Source: Haematococcus lacustris (lineage: Eukaryota; Chlorophyta; Chlorophyceae; Chlamydomonadales; Haematococcaceae). Taken from it: a stretch of DNA of 64,000 bases. Positions 9,459 to 18,915 of the stretch are shown one piece after another. The notes below the pieces were generated by a model. That model ran no database searches and had not been told where the DNA came from. It saw nothing but the letters and a program-made list of their open reading frames with translations. The stretch spans positions 7,280,284 through 7,344,283 of the forward strand of contig JASKMD010000014.1 of the NCBI GenBank assembly GCA_030144725.1. The letters are read 5' to 3'. The position numbers and the translations under genes were made by a program. Each line of letters starts with the position of its first letter. Within the stretch, counting starts at the first letter, position 1.

Positions 9459-11570
9459 ATGGAGGCCAGCTGCAGATCGCAGCAGCTTGTGCCTGTCTTT
9501 CGGCACTTTGCGTGGTCCCGGGCCCCTCTCTTGTCCCGGGACCCATGCCCTCCCCTTTTTGAGCCCCTGGTCGGCGGGCCCATGGCATGGCTCATGCCAA
9601 TCGGGCGCGTCGCCAGCAAGGAGCTGCTGCGGCTCCAACAGCTTAACCCCCTGCTGCCTGCCCCTTATGAAGATGCCTGGGCTCTCGCAGAGACTTGCAG
9701 CACAGCCCTGCTGGCTCACAAACAGCGGCATGGCAGTGCTGTTGCCTCCCTCTCCACCCTCCACTCTGCAGGCCACCCCCTCTACAGTTTGGTGGTCGTG
9801 CATGATGCAGCCAGCATGGAGGGAAGGGCCTTGGACTCCCAGTTCATCTCCCAGCCGTGGTTGGAGATGCCTCTCTTTGGCCGGAACGTGCGTGTGCCCG
9901 TGGAGCCCATGGACCATGGCCCCCCCCCAGGTGCAGTCAAGCTGGTCTTCCACCACCACTACCCCCTGGCGTCTAGGGAGGGTCTGGTAGAGGGGGTGCT
10001 CAAGGCAGTGGGGTACAAGGTCAGCCCGGCCCCAACAGCGGGCTTGCCGGAGGCCCTGGACCTGCACACAGCAGTCGTGCTTAGCGAGCGGCTGGGTGCC
10101 CATTCCCGCACAAGCAGTTTCTGGGGGTCGCCTGGGGGTAACGGGGCCATAGTGGAGGCTGTCGTGGTGCCCCCTCTAGGGGACCCAAAGCTAGCCCTGC
10201 TGCCTGAGGTGTATGCCACTCCTACTGGCTGGGGCAAGCTGCAGATCCTGCAGCTGTGGGGGGACACACAGCCTCTGCTCGACCAAGGACCCCCCCCTGC
10301 TCAGGCCCCTGCCCAGCCACCAGGTGACCCCCCTGCTCAACCTCCCCCGCCTCCCCCTGCGCATCCTCCTCCCCAACCCCCTGCCCAGCCACCAGCCCAG
10401 CCTCCTGGTGGACCCCGCGTTCATCCTCCCCCGCCTCCCCCTGCTCAACCTCCCCCACCTCCCCCTGCTCAACCCCCCCCACCACCCCCTGCCCAGCCAC
10501 CAGGTGACCCACCTGCTCTTTCTCCCCCTCCACCCCCTGCCCAGCCCCATACCCAACCACCAGGTGACACCCTTGCTCAACCTTCCCCCCCTCCCCCTTT
10601 CCATCCTCCTCCTCAGCCCCCTGCCCAGCTCCCTTCCCAGCCACCTGATGACCCCCTTGCTCTACCTCCTCCACCCCCCCTTGCTCAACCTCCCCCACCA
10701 CACCCTGCTCAGCCCCCTACCCAATCACCAGGTGACCCCCCAGCTCTACCTCCCCCTCCCTCACCCTCACCCTCCCTCCCTCCCTCCCTCCCTCCCTCAC
10801 CCTCCCTCACCCTCCCTCACCCTCCCTCACCCTCCCTCACCCTCCCTCAGCTGCTGCCGCCCCCCTCCAGCGCACCTCAGATGGGGGTGGCACAGCTGGG
10901 GATGAGGGGGCCCGGGTGGCGCAGGGCGCCCAGGTGGCCCAGAAGCGGCAGCAGCACAGCCCTACCTCCCGGGACCCTGACCCTGCCTCAGCTGCTACCG
11001 CCCCCCTTCACCGCACCTCAGATGGGGGTGGCACAGCTGGGGATGAGGGGGCCCGGGTGGCGCAGGGCGCCCAGGGTGCTCAGCAGCAGCAGACGCTGCA
11101 TAGCCCTACCTCCCGGGGCCCTCACCCTGCCTCAGCTGCTGCCGCCCCCCTCCAGCGCACCTCAGTTGGGGGTGGCACGGCTGGGGATGAGGGGGCCCGG
11201 GTGGCGCAGGGCGCCCAGGGTGCTCAGCAGCAGCAGACGCTGCATAGCCCTACCTCCCGGGGCCCTCACCCTGCCTCAGCTGCTGCCGCCCCCCTCCAGC
11301 GCACCTCAGTTGGGGGTGGCACGGCTGGGGATGAGGGGGCCCGGGTGGCGTAGGGCGCCCAGGTGGCCCAGCAGCGGCAGCAGCACAGCCGTACCTCCCG
11401 GGACCCTGACCCTGCCTCAGCTGCTGCCGCCCCCCTCCAGCGCACCTCAGATGGGGGTGGCACAGCTGGGGATGAGGGGGCCCGGGTGGCGCAGGGCGCC
11501 CAGGTGGCCCAGCAGCAGCAGCAACAGCACAGCCCTGGGTTGGGAGCGGGGGCGGGGAAAGAGGCTATAG
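9459..11570 (+). CDS. LINE ORF1-like protein with Pro-rich and tandem-repeat tail
   Basis: The first in-frame ATG is at 9,459; the open frame extends upstream only without an ATG. The product is about 703 aa. The N-terminal 280 residues are a globular region ending in AVVVPPLGDPKLALLPEVY...GWGKLQILQLWG, reminiscent of the RRM-like/DUF4283-type part of plant and algal LINE ORF1 proteins. This is followed by about 200 residues of PPPPPAQPP repeats and then 47-48-residue tandem repeats with GMRGPGWRRAPR. ORF1 proteins of this kind bind the LINE RNA. It lacks any enzymatic motif. It could be a host low-complexity protein, but the neighbourhood of LINE pol units favours ORF1. Confidence 0.45.
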   Translation: MEASCRSQQLVPVFRHFAWSRAPLLSRDPCPPLFEPLVGGPMAWLMPIGRVASKELLRLQQLNPLLPAPYEDAWALAETCSTALLAHKQRHGSAVASLSTLHSAGHPLYSLVVVHDAASMEGRALDSQFISQPWLEMPLFGRNVRVPVEPMDHGPPPGAVKLVFHHHYPLASREGLVEGVLKAVGYKVSPAPTAGLPEALDLHTAVVLSERLGAHSRTSSFWGSPGGNGAIVEAVVVPPLGDPKLALLPEVYATPTGWGKLQILQLWGDTQPLLDQGPPPAQAPAQPPGDPPAQPPPPPPAHPPPQPPAQPPAQPPGGPRVHPPPPPPAQPPPPPPAQPPPPPPAQPPGDPPALSPPPPPAQPHTQPPGDTLAQPSPPPPFHPPPQPPAQLPSQPPDDPLALPPPPPLAQPPPPHPAQPPTQSPGDPPALPPPPSPSPSLPPSLPPSPSLTLPHPPSPSLTLPQLLPPPSSAPQMGVAQLGMRGPGWRRAPRWPRSGSSTALPPGTLTLPQLLPPPFTAPQMGVAQLGMRGPGWRRAPRVLSSSRRCIALPPGALTLPQLLPPPSSAPQLGVARLGMRGPGWRRAPRVLSSSRRCIALPPGALTLPQLLPPPSSAPQLGVARLGMRGPGWRRAPRWPSSGSSTAVPPGTLTLPQLLPPPSSAPQMGVAQLGMRGPGWRRAPRWPSSSSNSTALGWERGRGKRL
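10744..11560 (+). repeat. CT-rich run followed by five 141/144-bp in-frame repeats
   Basis: 10,760-10,850 is a run of CCTCCCTCAC units. After it, five copies of a longer unit start at CTGCTGCCGC (10,851, 10,992, 11,136, 11,280 and 11,421), spaced 141, 144, 144 and 141 bp. All spacings are multiples of three, so copy-number change would leave the ORF1 frame open. Confidence 0.85.
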
Positions 11571-12281
11571 CGGGGGCAGGGGATGTTTCAGGGGCTAGAG
11601 GGCCAAGGCTCAAGGGTCTCGGGATCCACCCGTCTGCTCCGCCCCGTGGAAGGCCTTCCCGGTTCGATAGCTCTTGGGGCCCAACTACAGCAGAGGTTTC
11701 TGGGGGGACTCCGTGGCTGGGCCCGTCCTGGGCTGCCCGGGTGTGCTCAAGGGGTGAGTCAGCGCAGCCGGGGGAGAAGGAGGCGCATGGTCTGTCGCCG
11801 AGCAGCCCAGCCGCCCCCTCCACTGGTCAGGGGCCCGCGAGTTGGCCTTTCCAGCTTGGCGGTGCAGCAGCTCCTACACGAGGCAGGAGGTCCCTTCTTC
11901 CCCGCATGGACATGACCAACTCCACCGGAGGTAAGTCGGGGGATGTGGGGGGCAAGGCTCTAGCCGTCGTGTTCTCCGCCGCTAGCAGGGCCCTCCGAGC
12001 CGGTAGGAGCACCCTTGTCCCTCAGCCGGAGCTGCTATCAGCTCTCCTCCCCTCCCCCTCAGCCTCACCCGCTTCTACCCAAGTTGAGGCCTCTCGGTCC
12101 GACTGCGGAGGGGCACAGTCGCTGGACGGCAGGGTTATCACAGCTAGTCAGCCCCAGGCTGCCGCCACACCTCACCAGCGCACCTCAGCAGGGGGTGGCT
12201 CTGCTGGCACAGAGGGGGCGAGGTTGGTGCCTGTAGCGCAGCAGCAACAGCAACAGCAGCAGCAGCAGCGGCAACAGCACC

Positions 12282-12312
<31 letters not shown>

Positions 12313-12886
12313 CCAGCACCAGCAGCACCAGCAGCAGCAGCGGGCTGGGGCTGGGGCTGGGGCTGGGGCTGGGGCTGGGGCTGGGGCTGGGGCTGGGGCT
12401 GGGGCTGGGGCTGGGGCTGGGGCTGGGGCTGGGGCTGGGGCTGGGGCTGGGGCTGGGGCTGGGGCTGGGGCTGGGGCTGGGGCTGGGGCTGGGGCTGGGG
12501 CTGGGGCTGGGGCTGGGGCTGGGGCTGGGGCTGGGGCTGGGGCTGGGGCTGGGGCTGGGGCTGGGGCTGGGGCTGGGGCTGGGGCTGGGGCTGGGGCTGG
12601 GGCTGGGGCTGGGGCTGGGGCTGGGGCTGGGGCTGGGGCTGGGGCTGGGGCTGGGGCTGGGGCTGGGGCTGGGGCTGGGGCTGGGGCTGGGGCTGGGGCT
12701 GGGGCTGGGGCTGGGGCTGGGGCTGGGGCTGGGGCTGGGGCTGGGGCTGGGGCTGGGGCTGGGGCTGGGGCTGGGGCTGGGGCTGGGGCCGTGCCTTCTC
12801 CGATGGTTTTGGATCGCCCACGCCTTACCCCACTCGAGGCCGGAAGTCGACTACATCATTTCTCCCGGGAGGCATACTGCAGATAG
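11571..12886 (+). CDS. Ser/Gln/Ala-Gly-rich ORF continuing in another frame
   Basis: After the ORF1 stop at 11,570 an overlapping frame (open from 11,363) runs to 12,886. Its product is low complexity: Ala/Gln-rich, a polyglutamine tract (12,238-12,340), then about 74 Ala-Gly dipeptides from a hexanucleotide array, and a short unique tail. No domain is recognised. It may be the C-terminal part of ORF1 separated by a frameshift within the tandem repeats, or not coding at all. A TGTAA at 12,914-12,918 followed by A5 at 12,925 could be the transcript end. Confidence 0.25.
12342..12788 (+). repeat. (GGGGCT)n hexanucleotide array, about 74 copies
   Basis: Nearly uninterrupted GGGGCT for about 447 bp, preceded by a CAG-rich stretch. 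The plus strand encodes Ala-Gly and the minus strand Gln-Pro dipeptides. Runs of four G every six bases can form G-quadruplexes on the plus strand. Confidence 0.95.
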
Positions 12887-12969
12887 CCCCAGGAAAGGCC
12901 GACTCATCGCCGTTGTAATCATTGAAAAACTCAAAGTTGCTGCGATGTTATAACTATTTGAAAAATCGC

Positions 12970-13890
12970 CCGAACCTGTACAGGGTCCTACCGACCCTGT
13001 ACAGGGTCCTGGGCCACAGGGTTCTGCCGCACGGCTACAGGGTCCTGCGACATACGTCTACAGGGTTCTGCCGCACGCCTACAGGGTCCTGTGACCCACG
13101 TCTACAAGGTTCTGCCGCACGGCTACAGGGTTTTGCGACCAACGTCTACAGGGTTCTGCCGCACGCCTACAGGGTCCTGCTACATTAGGCTACAGGGTCC
13201 TGCCGCACGCCTACAGGGTCCTGCTAAATTAGGCTACAGGGTTCTGTCGCACGCCTACAGGGTCTTGCGACACATGGCTACAGGGTTCTGCCGCACGCCT
13301 ACAGGGTCCTGCGACGTTTGTCTACAGGGTTCTGCCGCACGCCTACAGGGTCCTGCGACGTTTGGCTACAGGGTTCTGCCGCACGCCTACAGGGTCCTGC
13401 GACGTTTGGCTACAGGGTTCTGCCGCACGCCCACAGGGTCCTGCGACGTTTGGCTACAGGGTTCTGCCGCACGCCTACAGGGTCCTGCGACGTATGTCTA
13501 CAGGGTTCTGCCGCACGCCCACAGGGTCCTGCGACACACGGCTACAGGGTTCTGCCGCACGCCTACAGGGTCCTGCGACGTTTGGCTACAGGGTTCTGTC
13601 GCACGCCTACAGGGTCCTGCGACACAGTTTTTCAGGGTCCTGCCGCACGGCTACAAGGTTCTGCGACACGTTCTCACAGGGTTCTGCCGCACGCCTACAG
13701 GGTCCTGCGACACATGTCTACAGGGTTCTGCCGCACGCCTACAGGGTTGTGCGACCAACGTCTACAGGGTTCTGCCGCACGCCTACAGGGTCCTGCGACC
13801 AACGTCTACAGGGTTCTGCCGCACGGCTACAGGGTTGTGTGACCCATGTCTACAGGGTTCTGCCGCACGCCTACAGGGTCCTGCAGGTCA
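12970..13890 (+). repeat. Left 44-bp minisatellite array
   Basis: The unit is CTACAGGGTTCTGCCGCACGC (21 bp shown in two parts elsewhere: a CAGGGTTCTG half and a CAGGGTCCTG half), total about 44 bp, repeated about 20 times. The half-unit core CAGGGTCCTG is nearly self-complementary. The outer edge (12,993-13,008) has a 16-bp palindrome GACCCTGTACAGGGTC. 44 is not a multiple of three, so the long YRVLPHAYRVL-type frames are artefacts. Confidence 0.9.
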
Positions 13891-14019
13891 CACCGCTAGG
13901 TAGCTAAGTCATCCTATCACTAGTTGCTGATGGTGTGACAGTGGCAGCAGCAGCAACATGACAGTGACGCAGCCCTGTCATCCGTGCTTACTAGGTGCAG
14001 CACCGTGATTGATGTATGA

Positions 14020-17000
14020 CTAGCTGCGGCTGAGGCTGTGCGCTGGCACAAAGAACATACGGCCGTAGCCCTCCCCATCCTCAAAGCTGGTCACAAAGAC
14101 TGTGAAGATCTTGGTGGCATCAAACATATACCAATGCTCATCTCCATAGCCATGGTGCATGCTGCCCATGGCTGACCGCTGCGGGCGGTCCTCAACAGGT
14201 GGAAGGGGGTCAGCCTGCCGCTGTGATGCACTGGCTGCGAGCCTCTGGGACTTCCTGGCGCCACCTGTGCTGGCTGCCCCCGCTGCTGCCTGCTCCACGC
14301 CACGCTTTGCTGACATGTGTTGCTGTGGCCCACCTATACCGCTGGGTCCAGCACCCCCATCTGCATCCCCGTCTCCTGGTGGCTCTCCCCCCTGGCCGCC
14401 TGCCTCAGCCGCTGCGCCTGCTCCTGCTGCCTGCTGTGGCCTGGGAACAGCCTGACCAGTTGCTGCCACACATGAGGGGTGGGATGTAGGGCGTGTCAAG
14501 TAGATGCGGCTGACTGCTAGGCGTAGGAACACCCCAGGCAGCTTGGGGTGCTCCAAACGAACCCAGAACTGCACATGGCCAGCCCAAATGGCCCACTTGT
14601 CGTTATCGAGCCTGAACGGGATGCTGACCCAGGTGTTGTTGCGGGCTGAGGTGCGTTTGTACACACTGCTGAACACGATGGTGCCATTGCAGTCTGCTCG
14701 CTGGTAGTACCGCACTGGATACGGGGGTGCAGCGACCCGTGGAGCCTCCTTGGCCTCCTCCCCTGCCTCCCTTGCGGTTAGGGCCTCACCGAACACCTGC
14801 TTGACGTGCCATGGGCGCCATGGGGTGGCCTCGTCGCTTTTCTGCAGATCCTGGACTGCCTTCATGCAGCCCCTCATCATGGCACCCGGGCTGTTCCGCA
14901 GTGGGCACTCTGCACTGCCCGCTCCCAGCAGCAGGGCCTGCTGCCCGTCCTGTGTCAGCTCGTCCTTCAGGCGGGCCTTGTAGTCCTGCTGTGCCTCTGG
15001 CTCAGCCCGGTCAAGCAGCCTCTTGCTGGCGTTATGCCCGGCCACCCGCATGGCAATGTGGGCATCCAGCTGTGCTCCAGGAATGCCGCTGGTGGTGATG
15101 GACTTCAAGTCATGCAGGTCACGCTCGATCCAGAGCTCGCCAAACAGGCATGTCCTGCCCACATTGCTCTCTTGCATGAACAACCTGTGCACACCACAGC
15201 CATGATATCATGTTGATGCATGGTCTGCCTGCAGCATGCATGCATTGTTGATGGGTAAGGTTGGCCTGCATGTTACTGTTAAAACTCTCACCTGCAGGCC
15301 GTTGTGTGGAGGTTTGGGCAGACTTGGTCAGTAGGCACAGACAGCTTGTCCTTGTTGTCGCCATGCGCAGCTGGAAGCAGAGGATCACGGCGGCAGCGCT
15401 CCAACCTGGCTGCATAGGTCTTCAGATGTGCATAGCCTGCCTCCATCCCCGCAGGTGTGGCGCTATTCTCCGAGCCTGAATTGGGCAGACAAATCCTCAT
15501 TGTTAGGTATATGTTAGTCATCATGCACCGGGGGATTGTTAGGTATATGTTAGTCATCATGGGACCGTGCCTGTAGATGCTTGTTTGTAATTTACCTGGT
15601 GTCAAGTAGTGCAGCATAGCGCCCTCCAAGGCTGTCCACAACCCACGGTAGGGCTCTGGCAAAAGGTTGCCCCGCAACACGATGGGTGAGAAGTGCACAT
15701 ACCAGTGCTTGTAGTCCTCCATGCGCCATCCACTGCATGATGACATGGGCATTGCAGCACCAGGGCAATCATAAGCGTGTCATGACATGCACCTTGCATT
15801 GACAGCATCCTTGCCTGTCAGTTGTGACATGATTATGATATACTGCACAATATGATTATGGCTTACGTGCGGTTGGCAAGGTCTCCCAGGTCCCGTCCCA
15901 AGTCTGATGGTGATTGAATGGCTGCTCCACGCTTCACTATCTCACGCCGCACATCAATGTGAAGGCCATCTGCACTCATGAACCACTCCAGCTGGTGCTT
16001 GAGCAAGCCATACATGAAGCCGTGGTACACAGGCACCAGGTGTGCGAGCCGGGCGTCCAGGTGTTGCAGCAGCAGGGGCAGGAGGGGCTGGGCGTGGCAG
16101 CCCACCACCCTAGGTTCGCCTTGGGACCACCCATGGATGAAGGGGGCACCACGGCTCATGATCTGCTCGTGGGTGAACTTCATGCGCACGTCATAGATGA
16201 GCACATACTCCTGCAGTCCGCCACCGCAAGCAAGGATGGTGTGTGCCCAGGGATCCTTGTGTCTGATTTCAATAGCACATGCTGATGTGTGTGTCAAGTG
16301 TTCCATACCTCCCGGTTGGAGCCTGGTAGGGTCTGCAGCGTTGGCGAGTCGTAGCCAAGGGGCGCCTTCTCTGTAGGGGGGTTGGGGGGCTTGCTGATGT
16401 TGCAGTTGTAGCACATCTTCAGGGCGCTGTGGCCCATGCCCCTGGTCAAAGTGGCTCTACATGCACACAATCACGAAATTCATTCCTCAATGGTTGTAAT
16501 ATGTTTGTGGGTGGTACATGGCAGGGTACAAGTTGTATAGGGATAGACTGGACTGGGAGGTGGTGGAATCATTTGTAGGTGCAAGCTGTTGGCCTTTGTC
16601 TCACTCACGTGGCTGGGGTATCAGCGATCGATACCACTGGGACTCCATGGATGCGGACAGGCTGAACACGGGCGGGAGCCACACCATCAACACCTGGGCC
16701 TGGGTGTGGCTCCACTATCACACCCAGGTCACCCGGGCCCTCGATGTGCTTGCTGACTTCCTGGCAGATGGCTTTCATGTAGCCTGTCAGGTGAGACTGG
16801 TGCTTTCCTCCGTTGATGACGGCCAGCACTGAGCTGCACGCCCGCTTGCCGCACACCTCAGCCGGCACATCCAGCAGCCTCAACAGAATCACACCCACTG
16901 ACCAGGTGCCGTTCTTGCCCATGGTCATCCAGTCAACCCCTATCATGAAGTGGGCTGTGTTGGGGGAGGTGGCCACAACCTCTAGTAGCTTGGGCTGCAT

Positions 17001-18765
17001 CTCTCGCCATGCAGGGCCTGCCAAACAACAACATCATGGTATGGTGCATGTCACTGTACTAATCACCTGGCTATGTTGTGAATTCTATGCCAAGGTCAAC
17101 CCATGACCACTCACTTGCTCGAAATGAGCCAGGAGGTGGGTCCACGCCCCGAGCTCGCCTGAACCAGGTCATCACGTCCTTGCGCTCCATGATGTTCCGC
17201 ACCACTGTGTCCCAGCCGAACAGGGACATGCTCCACCGAGGCTTTAAGGTGAACTCTTGTGGGCTCCTTGTAACCAAGCAAGGGGCAGCATACAACCCAT
17301 GTATACCTGTACAAGTGTCAATAGAGCTTCACCATGCCCATGTAGATTGGTTTCACCTTTTTTGTTGTTCACATGGAAGCGAGGCGTCTCACAGTAGTCG
17401 CACTTGTCATCCTGGTGGGCGAGCCACTCAGACCTATGCATGCATGCACATGAAGGCAACCTTGACCCCAACAAACACCATGTGTAATGCGCCATGCATG
17501 CATAGCCTAATCCACACCCTTTCCCCTGATCTCACCGTCGTATTTTCGGGTAGGCGAAGCCTGGGCAGTACTTGTTGTTGGCCTTGTTGTCCTTGCCCGC
17601 GTTGCACACATGCACCTCGTACTCATTTGCGTGTTGGACGCCCTGCAAACTCATCAGCTGGTAGAAGCTGGTGATGAGGTTGAGATCAGGCTGGTTTGCA
17701 AGTAGCGCACGGATCAGCTTCAACACCCCCTTCATCTGCTCCTTGGTCAGCCTCATGTCCAAAAGCTGGCTCAGCCTGTCCAACAGGTCCTTGCCTGTCA
17801 AGGGGCAGTTCCTGTAATGGCATGCACAATGACAAGCAACTACTATATTGAACAACTCACTGCTTGTGATACTAATATCTGTTATTTCTAAGTACCTGAA
17901 CACGGGTTGGTGAAGGTTGGCATCAAGCTTGAACACCTTGCTTCGACGTGCCCTGGCGCCATCCCCCCCTCCTTCATCCCCCTCTGGACCCCACGGAGCT
18001 CCTGGACCTCCTGGACCTCCTGGACCTCCTGGGCCTCCTGGACCTCCTGGACCCCCGGGACCTCCTGGATACCCTTCTTCATCACTGTCTTCACTCCCAC
18101 TGTCATCACTACCACCTCCGTCCCCTCCTCCGTCGACTCCTCCCCTTCCTCCTACACCCCCCTCTTCTCTGTCTCCGCGCTGTCCCCCCCTGTTGTCCTC
18201 CTCTCCCCTCCCACACTGTTCGTCCCCTCCTCCCTGTCCTCTCCATGCACCCTCTGGAATCCTGCCACCCTCTTGTCCCGCTGGGGCTGCCTGATCCCTG
18301 CCTCCTTGCCCGTCCTCAGCCACCCCTCCGCTATGTCCTTGCCCGTCCTCATCCACCCCTCCTCCATCTCCACAGCTCCCCTGCACACATGTCGTCACAT
18401 CATGCGGACAACATGTGGCCTGCGGCGCAAATTGTCCGCGATGAGGTGCACGCATTAGCTGCCTCATGCGCACATGTACGTCAGCGCGTACTAACTAAAT
18501 GCAAGCGACATCTTACTGCAGACTCTTGCGATGTGTGTTGCTGAGCGTTTGGGGACTGGGCTTTCGCCTTAGCCTGCCTCTCCGCCCAAGCCTTCGCGCC
18601 TTCAGCCCCCACGAACTGGTGATGGCTCTTGGAACAGTGAGTGCGCATTCCTTTTATGCCGCCTGATACTCCGCACACTAGGCATTGATAGGCAGTCTTC
18701 ACCATGACTGCCTGTGTCTTGGGAAGCCTGGAGAGCAAATGGTCGCACTGTGTCCGCTGGGCCAT
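14020..18765 (-). CDS. CACTA/EnSpm-like DDE transposase, 11 exons
   Basis: My model has exons 18,765-18,517, 18,419-17,896, 17,811-17,536, 17,433-17,357, 17,255-17,115, 17,017-16,609, 16,456-16,309, 16,255-15,867, 15,732-15,596, 15,475-15,292 and 15,184-14,020. All introns are GT-AG and the 3,699 nt stay in frame (1,232 aa). The N-terminus has a C2H2 finger (C28, C31, H43, H48) and then a Gly/Asp-rich region with a collagen-like GGP run. Later come CDYC (361-364), the FMIGVDW block (D451), VVSIAD (D555), CYNC (574-577), a YHGFMYGLLKHQLEW block and FGELWIERDLHDLK (E861/E865). The order and the paired Cys blocks resemble Transposase_21-type CACTA transposases; the DDE assignment is inferred. 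It is probably nuclear and should bind element ends. No break is visible. Confidence 0.65.
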
Positions 18766-18915
18766 CGCGGCCCGCTGTCAGTGTACCCACCCGGCGTCGC
18801 TTGCTGGCCGACAAAGTGACTTTTGGTTAACTGTGGCGTGGACTCGAATTTTGTGAGTAAGCACCGCTACATCGTGTTGTGGCCGTCTTGCTAACCCGTA
18901 ACAACAGCCTTAAAA
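18766..18915. promoter_or_regulatory. Divergent promoter between transposase and acidic-protein gene
   Basis: Only 150 bp separate the two opposed start codons (18,765 minus, 18,916 plus), so both genes probably share a bidirectional control region. I see no clear TATA box. The A-rich TTAAAAATG context precedes the plus-strand start. Confidence 0.5.

Noticed and set aside
12144..12821. 225-codon minus-strand Gln-Pro protein
   Set aside because: It is the complement of the GGGGCT array.
12959..12967. TGAAAAATC repeated at 28,113-28,121 as a target duplication of the transposon
   Set aside because: The adjacent bases do not form terminal inverted repeats and nine bases is too long for a CACTA element; probably chance.
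12970..13890. Long frames with repeated YRVLPHAYRVL-type peptides, here and at 25,421-27,325
   Set aside because: They arise from a 44-bp repeat read in all three frames; 44 is not a multiple of three and all frames look alike, so they are not protein genes.
14020..18765. KDZ-type (Kyakuja-Dileera-Zisupton) transposase
   Set aside because: Tempting because of the dioxygenase neighbour, but I see no YDI-type core motif; the block order is closer to CACTA/EnSpm.
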